A DNA stretch of 64,000 nt from Gammaproteobacteria bacterium (GTDB taxonomy: Bacteria; Pseudomonadota; Gammaproteobacteria; Pseudomonadales; Halieaceae): positions 372,001 to 436,000 of the forward strand of contig JAUHXH010000003.1 of the NCBI GenBank assembly GCA_030427085.1, in the 5' to 3' direction. The notes beneath the pieces were generated by a model that was not told the DNA's origin, did no database searches, and saw nothing but the letters and a program-made list of their open reading frames with translations. The position numbers were made by a program, and so were the translations under genes. This document shows positions 20,099 to 29,624 of this stretch, one piece after another (position 1 is the stretch's first letter; the number at the start of each line of letters is the position of its first letter).

Positions 20099-21340
20099 TT
20101 AGGCAGCAGCTTCGTCAGTAGGTTCCTTGTCTAACTCGAACGAAGAGTGCAGAGAGCGCACCGCGAGTTCCAGGAACTTCTCATCGATGATGACTGAAAT
20201 TTTGATTTCAGAGGTGGTGATCATCTGGATATTAATTCCCACATCCGCCAGTGCACTAAACATCTGGCTGGCCACACCGGAGTGAGAGCGCATCCCTACG
20301 CCCACCACTGATACCTTGGCAATTTTGCTGTCGGCGCGCACTTCACGTGCGCCGAGTTCTACGGCGACGCGATTGAGCACTTCCTCTGCACGCGGCAGGT
20401 CGACCCGACCCACAGTGAAGGTGAAGTCAGTGGTGTTGTCTTCTGCGACGTTTTGTACGATCACGTCGACTTCGATATTCGCTTCGCCCACTGGCCCCAG
20501 AATCTTGGAGGCAACGCCGGGCATATCGGGTACACCAAGAATAGTGAGTTTGGCTTCGTCCCGGTTAAAGGCGATGCCGGCAATTGTGGGGGTTTCCATT
20601 TCGTTGGCCTCTTCCAGGCTGATCAGGGTACCGGGGCCGTCCTGGAAACTGTGCAGAACGCGCAGCGGTACATTGTATTTTCCGGCGAATTCTACCGCGC
20701 GGATCTGTAGTACCTTGGAGCCCATGCTGGCCATTTCCAGCATTTCCTCGAAGGTGATCTGTTCCAGTCGGCGGGCGCCGTCTACCACGCGGGGGTCGGT
20801 GGTGTAGACGCCGTCGACGTCGGTGTAAATCTGGCACTCGTCGGCTTTCAACGCCGCCGCAAGAGCAACGGCCGTCGTGTCGGAACCGCCCCGGCCGAGG
20901 GTGGTGATATTGCCGTGCTCATCCACACCCTGGAAGCCCGCCACTACGATGACATAACCGGCGTCGAGATCGGCGTGCAGGCGCGCGTCGTCAATCTCAC
21001 GAATCCGAGCTTTGGTATGCGCATCATCGGTAAGAATACGCACCTGGCTGCCGTTATAGGATTTGGCTTTCACACCACGCTTGTCCAGCGCCATAGCCAG
21101 CAGCGCCGTGGTAACCTGCTCGCCGGTGGAAACCAGTACATCCATTTCCCGTGGCAGGGGGCGCTCCTGCACCTCGTGAGCCAGACCGATCAGGCGATTG
21201 GTTTCACCCGACATGGCCGAGACCACTACCACCACACCGTGCCCGTCAGCCCGGAAGCGAGACACCTTGTCGGCAACCTGTTCGATACGCTCGATACTGC
21301 CTACCGAAGTACCACCGAATTTCTGTACGATCAGACTCAT
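20099..21340 (-). CDS. lysC: aspartate kinase
   Basis: A 413-residue monofunctional aspartokinase, catalysing the first step to lysine, threonine and methionine. The kinase domain opens with QKFGGTSVGS and contains GFQGVDEHGNITTLGRGGSDTTAVALAAAL (substrate and ATP binding). Two ACT domains (about 265-335 and 345-405) give allosteric control by lysine and/or threonine. The ATG is preceded by GGGAAAG. It lies 19 bases after the alaS stop, likely co-transcribed. Confidence 0.96.
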   Translation of the reverse strand: MSLIVQKFGGTSVGSIERIEQVADKVSRFRADGHGVVVVVSAMSGETNRLIGLAHEVQERPLPREMDVLVSTGEQVTTALLAMALDKRGVKAKSYNGSQVRILTDDAHTKARIREIDDARLHADLDAGYVIVVAGFQGVDEHGNITTLGRGGSDTTAVALAAALKADECQIYTDVDGVYTTDPRVVDGARRLEQITFEEMLEMASMGSKVLQIRAVEFAGKYNVPLRVLHSFQDGPGTLISLEEANEMETPTIAGIAFNRDEAKLTILGVPDMPGVASKILGPVGEANIEVDVIVQNVAEDNTTDFTFTVGRVDLPRAEEVLNRVAVELGAREVRADSKIAKVSVVGVGMRSHSGVASQMFSALADVGINIQMITTSEIKISVIIDEKFLELAVRSLHSSFELDKEPTDEAAA

Positions 21341-21359
21341 TGCTTGATTGCTTTCCCGA

Positions 21360-23966
21360 TTACTGCGCCGCGTCCAGTTGCGACTCTACCCATCCGGGTA
21401 CGTCCTTCATTGCGGCGGGCAGGGCTGCGATATCCGAACCGCCGCCTTGCGCCATATCTGGCCGACCACCGCCTTTACCACCCAGGCGGCCTGCAAACTC
21501 ACGCATCAGGTCACCTGCCTTCACTCGGCCGGTCAGGTCTTTGGTGACACCAGCGGCCAATGCGATTTTGTCGCCGTCTACAGTCGACAGCAAAATAACA
21601 CCACTGCCCAATTTGTTCTTCAGCTGATCCATGGTGTCACGCAGGGAGCGTGGATCGGCACCGTCCAACTGGGCGGCCAGCACTTTCACACCACTCACTT
21701 CCACCGCATTGGAGGTCAGATCTCCTCCGGTGGAGGTCGCCAGCTTTTGTTTCAGACGGCCAATTTCTTTTTCCAGTTCGCGATTTTCACCGCGCAAGGC
21801 CTGTACCTTGTCCGCTACATTTTCCGGATTGCCTTTAACAACATCACAGACTGCAGCCAATGACGCGGCAGTGCGATCCATTGCCGCCAGTGCAGCCGCA
21901 CCGGTCAGGGCTTCGAGCCGGCGCACACCAGAGGCCACGCCCGATTCCGATACGATTCGCATCAGGCCGATATCACCGGTGCGAGACACGTGCGTACCGC
22001 CACACAGTTCCACTGAGAAATCGCCGCCCATGGACAACACGCGCACTTCGTCACCGTATTTTTCACCGAACAGGGCCATGGCACCGGCGGCCACCGCTGC
22101 TTCCATGTCCATCAGGCGCGTTTGCACTTCGGTATTGGCGCGAATCTCGGCATTGACCATCGCTTCGATCTCGGCCAACTGCGGCGGGCTAACGGCTTCC
22201 GGATTGGAGAAGTCGAAGCGCAGGCGTTCGGAATCTACCAGAGAGCCCTTCTGCGTGACGTGCTCACCGAGCACCTTGCGCAGAGCAGCGTGCAACAGGT
22301 GAGTGGCGGAGTGATTCAAGCGGGTACGCTGGCGCACGCCGGCATCCACGGACGCCTCTAGTGTGTCACCCTTCGCCACCTGCCCCTGCAGGACTTTGAC
22401 GTGGTGAAGGTGGTGATTGCCCGACTTGGTAGTGTCGGTCACTTCCAGCTTCACGCCTTGCGCTGACAGATAGCCGGTATCGCCCACCTGGCCACCGGAC
22501 TCGGCGTAGAACGGGGTGCTATCGAGTACCAGCACACCGCTGTCTTCAGCCTGCAGGGATTCGACTTCCTCGCCATCGCGCAACAGGGCTATCACGACCC
22601 CCTGGCCGCTGGTGCCATCGTAGCCGGTAAACCCGGTGGCGCCATCAAGATCGAGAATGTCGTTGTAATCCACCTTGAAGGCGCCCGCCTCCTGGGAACG
22701 GCTGCGCTGCTCCGCCATCGCTGCCTCGTAGCCTGGAATATCCAGGGTAAGGCTGCGCTCGCGCGCGATGTCGTTGGTCAGGTCGGTGGGGAAACCGTAG
22801 GTGTCGTAGAGTTTGAACACCACATCGCCAGGAATTTCCGTGCCGGCGAGGTCCGCCAGCGCTTCTTCCAGAATCGCCATGCCCTTGTCCAGGGTCTTGG
22901 CGAACTGCTCCTCTTCAGCCAGCAGTGCCTTTTCTATCTGGGCCTGCTTGCTCGCGAGTTCGGGGTAGGCATCGCCCATCTGCGCTACCAGCGGCGCAAC
23001 CAGTCGGTGGAAGAAGGGGCCACTGGCACCCAGTTTGTTACCGTGGCGCACGGCGCGGCGAATGATACGCCGCAGCACATAACCGCGCCCTTCGTTGCCG
23101 GGCATCACGCCGTCAACCACCAGGAAGGCACAGGAACGGATGTGGTCCGCGATCACCCGTAGGGATGCGTGTTCGCGATCGTCGCAGCCCACCACGTCGG
23201 CTGCTGCTGCCAGCAGTGCCTGGAACAGGTCGATCTCGTAGTTACTGTGCACGCCCTGCATCACCGCTGCGATGCGCTCCAGGCCCATGCCGGTGTCGAT
23301 GGACGGGTTGGGCAGGGGTTTCATTTCTCCGCTGGCATCCCGGTTGTACTGCATAAACACCAGGTTCCAGATCTCAATGTAACGATCGAGGTCGTCGTCT
23401 TCACTGCCGGGCGGGCCGCCGGGTACGTCGGGGCCATGATCGTAGAAAATCTCGGAACAGGGGCCGCAAGGGCCGGTGTCACCCATCTGCCAGAAGTTAT
23501 CTTCGTCCAGGCGGGACATGCGCTCTGCCGGGAAACCGATATCCTCGCGCCAGATCTGCTCGGCTTCATCATCGGTGATGTGGCAGGTTACCCACAGGCG
23601 CTCTTTGGGCAGTTTCAGTTCCTCGGTGAGGAACTGCCAGGCAAAGCGGATGGCGTCGCGCTTGAAGTAGTCGCCGAAGCTGAAGTTGCCCAGCATCTCG
23701 AAAAAGGTGTGGTGACGAGCGGTGTAGCCAACGTTTTCCAGATCGTTGTGCTTGCCACCGGCACGCACGCAGCGCTGGGAACTGGCCGCCCGGTTGTAGG
23801 CGCGGGGATCAGTGCCCAGGAACGTGTCCTTGAACTGCACCATGCCTGCGTTGGTAAACAGCAGGGTCGGGTCGTTGCCCGGCACCAGCGAGCTGCTGGG
23901 CACGCGGGTGTGCTGGTTTTGTTCAAAATAGGCGAGGAAGGCCTCGCGTATCTCAGAGGTTTTCAT
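21360..23966 (-). CDS. alaS: alanyl-tRNA synthetase
   Basis: At 868 residues this is a full-length AlaRS. The class II catalytic core includes [15 protein letters not shown] and [21 protein letters not shown]. The tRNA-recognition helices are followed by an editing domain with the zinc ligands HSATH and CGGTH. The C-terminal oligomerisation/C-Ala domain ends with the glycine-rich [18 protein letters not shown]. It charges tRNA-Ala and clears Ser- and Gly-tRNA-Ala in the cytoplasm. Nothing is unusual. Gene order hinT-alaS-lysC-csrA is all on the minus strand. Confidence 0.98.
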   Translation of the reverse strand: MKTSEIREAFLAYFEQNQHTRVPSSSLVPGNDPTLLFTNAGMVQFKDTFLGTDPRAYNRAASSQRCVRAGGKHNDLENVGYTARHHTFFEMLGNFSFGDYFKRDAIRFAWQFLTEELKLPKERLWVTCHITDDEAEQIWREDIGFPAERMSRLDEDNFWQMGDTGPCGPCSEIFYDHGPDVPGGPPGSEDDDLDRYIEIWNLVFMQYNRDASGEMKPLPNPSIDTGMGLERIAAVMQGVHSNYEIDLFQALLAAAADVVGCDDREHASLRVIADHIRSCAFLVVDGVMPGNEGRGYVLRRIIRRAVRHGNKLGASGPFFHRLVAPLVAQMGDAYPELASKQAQIEKALLAEEEQFAKTLDKGMAILEEALADLAGTEIPGDVVFKLYDTYGFPTDLTNDIARERSLTLDIPGYEAAMAEQRSRSQEAGAFKVDYNDILDLDGATGFTGYDGTSGQGVVIALLRDGEEVESLQAEDSGVLVLDSTPFYAESGGQVGDTGYLSAQGVKLEVTDTTKSGNHHLHHVKVLQGQVAKGDTLEASVDAGVRQRTRLNHSATHLLHAALRKVLGEHVTQKGSLVDSERLRFDFSNPEAVSPPQLAEIEAMVNAEIRANTEVQTRLMDMEAAVAAGAMALFGEKYGDEVRVLSMGGDFSVELCGGTHVSRTGDIGLMRIVSESGVASGVRRLEALTGAAALAAMDRTAASLAAVCDVVKGNPENVADKVQALRGENRELEKEIGRLKQKLATSTGGDLTSNAVEVSGVKVLAAQLDGADPRSLRDTMDQLKNKLGSGVILLSTVDGDKIALAAGVTKDLTGRVKAGDLMREFAGRLGGKGGGRPDMAQGGGSDIAALPAAMKDVPGWVESQLDAAQ

Positions 23967-23995
23967 AGTGTGTTCCGATAAATACTCGAGCGGGG

Positions 23996-24343
23996 TCAGC
24001 CGACCATCTTGCCCTCGGCGAACTGGCGCCCCGCGATAATGTGCAGGTGCAGGTGGAATACCGTCTGCCCTGCCCCGGCGCCATTGTTGACGATGAGGCG
24101 AAAGGCTTCTTCCACGCCCAACTGGCGTGCCACCTTGCCGGCGGCCAGCATCAAGTGACCCAACAAGGCCTGGTCATCGTCCTGCGCATCGGAGAGTTTC
24201 TCGATGCAACGCTTGGGGATCACCAGCACATGCACGGGGGCCTGTGGGTTGATGTCATTGATGGCGATGCAGTGCTCGTCCTCGTAGAGGAACTCGCTGG
24301 GGATCTCACCGCTGATGATTTTGCCGAAGATAGAGTCAGACAT
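23996..24343 (-). CDS. hinT: HIT-family nucleotide hydrolase HinT
   Basis: The 115-residue protein contains the histidine triad HLHLHI, preceded by the conserved [14 protein letters not shown], and begins with the usual [20 protein letters not shown]. HinT enzymes hydrolyse purine nucleoside phosphoramidates. It starts 3 bases after the stop of the upstream Trm112-like gene and ends 29 bases before alaS, so the genes probably share a transcript. Confidence 0.95.
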   Translation of the reverse strand: MSDSIFGKIISGEIPSEFLYEDEHCIAINDINPQAPVHVLVIPKRCIEKLSDAQDDDQALLGHLMLAAGKVARQLGVEEAFRLIVNNGAGAGQTVFHLHLHIIAGRQFAEGKMVG

Positions 24344-24346
24344 GGT

Positions 24347-24532
24347 TCAACCCAGCTTCTCGTCAGCAGTGAGCGTACGCGCCTCGGATTCCAGCATCAC
24401 CGGGATACCATCGCGTACCGGATAGGCCAGGCCGCTGGCCTTGCAGACCAGTTCATCTTTGTCGGCATCATATTCCAGCGGCGCCTTGCTCACCGGGCAC
24501 ACCAGGATACTCAGCAGTTTGTTGTCGATCAT
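24347..24532 (-). CDS. Trm112-like (UPF0434/YcaR) small protein
   Basis: A 61-residue protein with the family pattern [17 protein letters not shown]...[20 protein letters not shown]. Two of the usual four cysteines are left (CPVSK and VCK), so zinc binding is probably lost, which is common in the gammaproteobacterial branch. Trm112 proteins activate methyltransferases; the bacterial role is unclear. It precedes hinT by 3 bases. Confidence 0.9.
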   Translation of the reverse strand: MIDNKLLSILVCPVSKAPLEYDADKDELVCKASGLAYPVRDGIPVMLESEARTLTADEKLG

Positions 24533-24577
24533 GACCCACCTACGGACATTTTGAGGCGGGACATTATACGGATTTTT

Positions 24578-25399
24578 TCACTCAGTGGGCATGGCCGGAA
24601 CCAACAATTGCGGGTCGATCCGGCGGTCCCGCCAACTCATCCGCCAGTCCAGGTGAGGCCCGGTGGCCCGGCCGGTGGCGCCCACCTCGCCCAGCAGGTC
24701 ACCGGTGGTGATTTCATCCCCCACCTTCACCTCCACTTTGCTCAGGTGCAGGAAGCTGGAGGACAGCCCGTAGCCGTGGTCGAGGATGATGGTGCCACCG
24801 GAATAAAACAGGTCGGGTTGGGCCAAAGTCACCACACCCGGTGCCGGCGCGCGTACCGGCGTACCGGTTGGCCGGGCTACATCCACGCCGTAATGGGGTG
24901 CTCGCGGCGTGCCATTGTAGATGCGTTGACTGCCATAAACACCCGAAATGCGGCCGGTCAGGGGCCATTCGAAGCCGGCGGCTACTGCCTGAGCCAGATC
25001 GGGCCGCTGCAGGCGCTGGTCTTTGGCGGAACGCACAATCTGCCCTTCCCGACGAATTCTATCGAGATGCTCCTCTGAAGGGGTCACGGTGCGCTGGGGG
25101 ACGCCCTCGATACGAGAGATGTCATAGTCCCTACCCGCTACCGACAGTTCCTGCCGGCACTCACCAGGACCGTGGATCTCCAGTACGGCACTGGGAGCTG
25201 CGTCCCGGCCAAAGCCCAGAAATACGGTGCCGTCAGCCAGTACCACCAGGCTTTCGCCATCCAGCGTGGCGGTGCTTCCCGGCGCCAATTTGCCCCAGAC
25301 ATAGCTGCCCTGCTGCAGGGGCTGACTCAGTTCCACACAGGGTTGGGCCACGCTGAGCACAGGCCCCAGCCCCAGAATGAGCAAAATAAGACGTTTCAC
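24578..25399 (-). CDS. secreted M23-family metallopeptidase
   Basis: A 273-residue protein starting at GTG with AAGGAGG just upstream and a signal peptide (VKRLILLILGLGPVLSVAQP). The C-terminal M23 domain keeps all zinc and catalytic positions: HYGVD, SFLHLS and GPHLDWR. These LytM-type enzymes cut peptidoglycan crosslinks or, when inactive, activate amidases. As the active residues are present, hydrolytic activity is expected. The N-terminal 110 residues look like a beta-rich substrate-blocking domain. It is divergent from greB. Confidence 0.92.
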   Translation of the reverse strand: MKRLILLILGLGPVLSVAQPCVELSQPLQQGSYVWGKLAPGSTATLDGESLVVLADGTVFLGFGRDAAPSAVLEIHGPGECRQELSVAGRDYDISRIEGVPQRTVTPSEEHLDRIRREGQIVRSAKDQRLQRPDLAQAVAAGFEWPLTGRISGVYGSQRIYNGTPRAPHYGVDVARPTGTPVRAPAPGVVTLAQPDLFYSGGTIILDHGYGLSSSFLHLSKVEVKVGDEITTGDLLGEVGATGRATGPHLDWRMSWRDRRIDPQLLVPAMPTE

Positions 25400-25429
25400 A
25401 GATTTCCTCCTTCGGGCGAGGACGCCATT

Positions 25430-25457
25430 TTGTCAGCCGTAGCGTGCTCGCTACAAT
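25430..25457 (+). promoter_or_regulatory. sigma70 promoter placing the start point at the greB ATG
   Basis: TTGTCA (25430-25435) and TACAAT (25452-25457) are separated by 16 bases. The ATG of greB is at 25464, where transcription should begin, about 7 bases past the -10 box. No ribosome site exists between them, so a leaderless mRNA is predicted. Confidence 0.6.
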
Positions 25458-25463
25458 AGCCCG

Positions 25464-25964
25464 ATGGGACGATACCGACCGCCGCGCCCGCGCGGCTCAC
25501 GCTACATCACCCCGGAAGGCGAGCAGGCCTTGCGGGCGGAGCTGCATCAACTGTGGAAAGTGGAGCGGCCGCAGGTCACTGCCACCGTCCACGAGGCGGC
25601 AAAGAACGGCGACCGCTCTGAAAACGGCGACTACATCTACGGCAAGCGCCGGTTGCGCGAGATCGACTCCCGCGTGCGCTTCCTCAACAAGCGCCTGGAC
25701 GAACTGGAGGTAGTTGATCGCGCCCCGGCTGACACCGCACGCATTTTCTTCGGCGCCTGGGTCGATCTCGAGGACGACGACGGTGAGGAAATCTGCTGGC
25801 GCATCGTTGGCCCCGACGAGTTTGACCTGCGTGCCGGCAAGCTCAGCATGGACTCTCCGCTCGCGCGCAGCCTGATGGGAAAAAGTGTCGATGACGAAGT
25901 GGTGGTTCACAGCCCCAGCGGCGAACAGCACTACTTTGTCACCGCTATCCGCTACACCGATTGA
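25464..25964 (+). CDS. greB: transcript cleavage factor GreB
   Basis: A 166-residue Gre factor. The N-terminal coiled coil carries the catalytic acidic tip (NGDRSENGDYIYGKRRLREID). The C-terminal FKBP-like domain ends VHSPSGEQHYFVTAIRY. RYITPEG at the start and the ENGDYIYGK form identify GreB rather than GreA. It enters the RNA polymerase channel and triggers cleavage of backtracked RNA. The ATG at 25464 is the only in-frame start after an upstream stop, and has no ribosome site (see promoter). Confidence 0.95.
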   Translation: MGRYRPPRPRGSRYITPEGEQALRAELHQLWKVERPQVTATVHEAAKNGDRSENGDYIYGKRRLREIDSRVRFLNKRLDELEVVDRAPADTARIFFGAWVDLEDDDGEEICWRIVGPDEFDLRAGKLSMDSPLARSLMGKSVDDEVVVHSPSGEQHYFVTAIRYTD

Positions 25965-26270
25965 GTCCCAGCTGTTTGCGGTCAGACGGTGTTCAGCGCC
26001 GCCAAAACGCACCTTCCCCACTTGACTTTCACTCGTTTGCGCAACGCCCTCGAATGGTGCGCAAAAAAGGCTTGCACTAGCTTGGTGCGCTCTGTAACTT
26101 TTTACCGAACTTTGGGGATTTTTTTCGAATAGCGATCATTCACCATAGTAATTGGCAGCCCGGCGCACTTTGTTGCTAGGCTCCGAACACCGGTTAAATA
26201 CCGGTAGAATAATGTGCACCGCATTTATCCGACGGTGCACCAAGAATAACCCACGCTACAGGATGCCTAC
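25965..26270 (+). promoter_or_regulatory. 306-base regulatory gap before a TonB receptor
   Basis: No gene is seen. Two promoter-like pairs are present: TTGCAC (26072) 17 bases before TAACTT (26095-26100), and TTGCTA (26173) 16 bases before TAAATA (26195-26200). The second -10 lies inside the palindrome ACCGGT-TAAAT-ACCGGT, a candidate operator. Further on, GTGCACCG and CGGTGCAC form an 8-bp hairpin around 26214-26240. The octamer TGGTGCGC occurs twice (26055 and 26083). The layout suggests a tightly controlled receptor gene; the regulator is unknown. Confidence 0.45.
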
Positions 26271-28520
26271 ATGAACAATAGAAGCAGAAAACCGTTCATT
26301 CTCCGCCCCCTCACCACCGCCGTCGCCCTGGCTTGCGCCACTGGCTTCCCCACCATGGTTAACGCGCAGTCTTCCTCTGTTCTGCTGGAAGAAGTGATCG
26401 TAACCGCCCGTAAACGCGCGGAGGTGGCCCAGGAAGTACCACTGGCAGTGAGCGCGTTCAACTCCGACCAGATCGACGCGCTGAAAGTGCGCGACCTGAC
26501 CAGCCTGTCCGTGGGCATGCCCAATGTGGCCCTGGATGATGTGGGCACTACCCGCGGTACCGCCAACTTCTCCATTCGCGGCCTGGGTATCAACAGTTCT
26601 ATCCCATCGATCGACCCCACCGTCGGCGTGTTCGTCAACGGCGTTTATCTGGGCGTTAACAACGGCATCATCTTCGATACTTTCGACCTGGAGAGTATCG
26701 AAGTACTGCGCGGTCCGCAGGGCATCCTGTTTGGCCGGAACGTAACCGGTGGTGCGATCTTGATGAACACCAAAAAGCCCGGTGACGAGTTCGAAGCCAC
26801 CGTTCGCGCCGCGATTGACACCGGCGGCAGCGGCGCCCTTAACCAGTACTACATGGGTACGGTTGGCGGCCCGATCACAGACTCCTTTGGTGCCAAACTG
26901 ACCGCCTACTACAACGAGGATGAAGGTTGGTTTGAAAACCAGTTCGACGGCAGCGATATCGGCGCGATCGAGCAAACCATGATTCGCCCAACCATCACCT
27001 GGATGCCTACCGAGAACATGGAACTGGTAGTGCGCTGGGAACACACTGAAATCGAGGGTGACGGCCCCGTTGGCCAGTCCCACACCAATGGCTCCGGAGT
27101 ACCCGGCTTCCCCGTGAACCACGACCGGGACAGCTTTGACGTCTCCATTGACGAGCGCGGTTTCCAGGATGTTGAATCTGACCTGATTTCTGCTGAATTG
27201 AATTGGGATGTGGGCGAAAACGGCACCATCACCTACATCTTCGGTTACCGCGATTCCTCCAGCATGTCGCTGGGTGATATCGACGCTCAGCCAGTCAGCA
27301 TGTTCCACGCACCCGCCTGGCTGGACACCGAGCAGACCAGTAACGAATTGCGCTACAACACCCTGATCGCCGACAAGCTCAACCTGACCGTTGGCGGCTA
27401 TCAATTCAGCAATGAAATGACCTACCACGAGCGTCGTAACCTGCTGGGCATCGCCACACCAGACGGGTCCCCCGCACTCACCCAGGACGGCGGTGGTATC
27501 TATGAAGTGGACACCGTTGCGCTGTTTGCGGCTGTGGATTACGACCTGACCGACGCACTGACCCTGACCGCCGGCCTGCGCTACACCGAGGAAGAGAAAA
27601 GCGCTGATATCGCGTCCTTGGTACTCAACCAGAACAGCCCCTGTAATGTTCTGGACGGCACCTGCCCCATTGACTTCAGCGACTCCGAGGAGTGGGATAG
27701 CTGGTCACCCAAACTGGGCGCCACCTACCACCTGAGCGATGACGCACGCGTTTACGCCCACTGGGTGCGTGGCTTCCGCTCCGGTGGCTACAACCTGCGT
27801 AACACTTCTACCGACGTGGTCAACAACGGCCCCGGTCCCTTCGACCAGGAAACTGTGGACAGCTACGAGATCGGCTTCAAGAGCGACTATAGCTGGGGTC
27901 GTCTGAACGCGGCCGCGTTCTACAACACCATTGATGATATGCAGCGGGAAGTTAACCTGCCCGACCCCGGTGCCGGCGTTGTACAGATCATCAAAAACAC
28001 TGCGGACGCCACCATCACCGGTATCGAGTTGGATGCCACCATCGCCGTTAGCGAGAACTTCCTGGTTCTGGCCTCCCTGGGCTGGATCGACCCGGAATAC
28101 GATGAGGTGCTGTTCGACCTGAACGGTGACGGTATGGTCGACGACGCGGACAAGTCCCTGAGCCTGCCCCGCGCTGCCGAACTGACCTGGAGCCTGGGCT
28201 TTAACTGGGATGTAACCCTCGGTGAATGGGGCTACATGACGGCGCGCGCTAACTACGCCTACCGTGACGATGCTTTCTACACTGACAACAACCTCGGTTA
28301 CTTGCTGGAGCAGGACATCGTCAACGCTGGCCTGGACTTCTACTCCAACAGCGGTAACTGGGTGTTCTCCCTGTATGGCAAAAACCTGACCGACTCTGTC
28401 AACCACGGTGGCGACACTCAGTTGCCCGCCATGCTTGGCCCGGTCCCCCTGGGCGGTACCTTCTCACCGCTGGTTAAGGGTGCTCACTACGGCGCGGAAG
28501 TTACTTACAACTTCTTCTGA
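26271..28520 (+). CDS. TonB-dependent outer-membrane receptor
   Basis: A 749-residue receptor: signal peptide (to about residue 32, ...MVNAQ), a TonB-box-like LEEVIVTARKR, and a plug domain with SIRGLGIN and the signature VEVLRGPQG-type stretch IEVLRGPQGILFGRN. A 22-strand barrel ends in aromatic Phe (YNFF). The type is common in Sphingomonadales and Halieaceae, where such receptors import plant, algal or steroid-like organic compounds rather than siderophores. The ligand is unknown. The neighbouring sulfatase and PQQ dehydrogenase suggest a sulfated organic substrate. It ends at a strong terminator. Confidence 0.9.
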   Translation: MNNRSRKPFILRPLTTAVALACATGFPTMVNAQSSSVLLEEVIVTARKRAEVAQEVPLAVSAFNSDQIDALKVRDLTSLSVGMPNVALDDVGTTRGTANFSIRGLGINSSIPSIDPTVGVFVNGVYLGVNNGIIFDTFDLESIEVLRGPQGILFGRNVTGGAILMNTKKPGDEFEATVRAAIDTGGSGALNQYYMGTVGGPITDSFGAKLTAYYNEDEGWFENQFDGSDIGAIEQTMIRPTITWMPTENMELVVRWEHTEIEGDGPVGQSHTNGSGVPGFPVNHDRDSFDVSIDERGFQDVESDLISAELNWDVGENGTITYIFGYRDSSSMSLGDIDAQPVSMFHAPAWLDTEQTSNELRYNTLIADKLNLTVGGYQFSNEMTYHERRNLLGIATPDGSPALTQDGGGIYEVDTVALFAAVDYDLTDALTLTAGLRYTEEEKSADIASLVLNQNSPCNVLDGTCPIDFSDSEEWDSWSPKLGATYHLSDDARVYAHWVRGFRSGGYNLRNTSTDVVNNGPGPFDQETVDSYEIGFKSDYSWGRLNAAAFYNTIDDMQREVNLPDPGAGVVQIIKNTADATITGIELDATIAVSENFLVLASLGWIDPEYDEVLFDLNGDGMVDDADKSLSLPRAAELTWSLGFNWDVTLGEWGYMTARANYAYRDDAFYTDNNLGYLLEQDIVNAGLDFYSNSGNWVFSLYGKNLTDSVNHGGDTQLPAMLGPVPLGGTFSPLVKGAHYGAEVTYNFF

Positions 28521-28537
28521 TCAACGCGCAGTACTCG

Positions 28538-28570
28538 AAAAGCCCGCGGTTTGCACCGCGGGCTTTTTTT
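28538..28570. terminator. bidirectional intrinsic terminator
   Basis: AAAGCCCGCGGT and ACCGCGGGCTTT pair around TTGC, followed by a run of T on the plus strand and four T on the minus strand. It separates the receptor gene from the convergent LysR gene that ends at 28580. Confidence 0.9.
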
Positions 28571-28579
28571 ATACCCGGT

Positions 28580-29515
28580 TCAGCCTCGACGAAGGCTTGC
28601 TGCCGTTCGGTGCAGTGCCTCGCAAAACGTATCGATTGCTCCGGGCAACGTGCGGTCACGCAAGCGCACAATGCCAGGCCGACTAAAAATCCGCTCATCG
28701 GGCTCGGCATCCAACAGCGTAAAGCGGCCTTCCTCAATACCTCGCTGAAAGACTGACAGTGGGCCGATAGACAAATAGTCTGTGCTGGAGATCAGATCCA
28801 ATAACAGATGGTAGTTGTCACTGCGAAAGCCGATAGCCTGCTCAATAAACTCATCCACATGCCAGCCATCTGGCATGAATTGCGCCAGGTAAGGGACAGC
28901 GCGCCCCACCATCCCCGGCAAGGCGAGCTTGTATTGCAGCAATTGCGCTCCCTCTATGTGCCTACACCCAACCAGGGGGTGGTCGGCCCGGGCGACAAAG
29001 CGGAATTCCTCACTGGGTAGCGGGTCAATGAGGACATCGCGATCGCCTTCCAGCGGCTCAGTATCGCCGATCAGGATATGCAAACTGCGATCCCGCAGTT
29101 GCGCGGCGAGATCAGCAGCCCGCCCGAATACCACGTTAAAACGCACTTCCGGGTACTCCCGGTGCATTTCCGCAACCGCATGGTGTAAACCCCAGGCCCC
29201 CAGAATTGGCCCACAACCTACCTGGATGCGACTCAGCGGGCGGCTGGACAGCTCGGCCAGCCGATTCCCCGCCTGATCCAGCTCATCAAAAATTCGCTCG
29301 GCGTGCTCCAGAAGCACCAGGCAGTGTTCTGTGGGTCTTACTGCCTCAGGGCCGCGATCGAACAACAGCACGTCCAGCTGCGCTTCCAGCTTGCGTACGC
29401 TTTTGGTCAGTGCCGGCTGAGTGATATGGAGGCTTTCGGCTGCGCGGTGAAAATTGCCGTGACGAGCCAAGGCGGCAATGTGTAGCAGCTGCCGGGTTTC
29501 CGGGTTGTGGTGCAT
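28580..29515 (-). CDS. LysR-family transcriptional regulator
   Basis: A 311-residue LysR protein: winged helix-turn-helix in residues 5-65 (LLHIAALARHGNFHRAAESLHITQPALTKSVRKLEAQL), linker helix, and a two-lobed periplasmic-binding-like effector domain from about residue 95. It is transcribed away from the sulfatase gene with 109 bases between, the normal arrangement for a LysR activator of the adjacent gene. The inducer is unknown, presumably the sulfated substrate or its alcohol. Confidence 0.92.
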   Translation of the reverse strand: MHHNPETRQLLHIAALARHGNFHRAAESLHITQPALTKSVRKLEAQLDVLLFDRGPEAVRPTEHCLVLLEHAERIFDELDQAGNRLAELSSRPLSRIQVGCGPILGAWGLHHAVAEMHREYPEVRFNVVFGRAADLAAQLRDRSLHILIGDTEPLEGDRDVLIDPLPSEEFRFVARADHPLVGCRHIEGAQLLQYKLALPGMVGRAVPYLAQFMPDGWHVDEFIEQAIGFRSDNYHLLLDLISSTDYLSIGPLSVFQRGIEEGRFTLLDAEPDERIFSRPGIVRLRDRTLPGAIDTFCEALHRTAASLRRG

Positions 29516-29531
29516 GGCTGCCGATTCCTAT

Positions 29532-29558
29532 TGGTTATCAATGCATGAGCATAAACCA
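29532..29558. promoter_or_regulatory. candidate LysR operator between regulator and sulfatase
   Basis: TGGTTAT (29532-29538) and ATAAACCA (29551-29558) form an imperfect inverted repeat in the divergent promoter region, 17 bases upstream of the LysR start codon. The size and position fit a LysR T-N11-A type site. A related string, ATAACCATAAC, lies nearer the sulfatase start. Confidence 0.4.
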
Positions 29559-29624
29559 TTATTCAGGTACACGCCGCTGGCATAGGCTTGTCGCCGTAAC
29601 TCATAACCATAACGAAACAACTCC

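Noticed and set aside
26055-26090. Two TGGTGCGC copies 28 bases apart as a regulator site
   Set aside because: Only two direct copies without symmetry; too little to call an operator.
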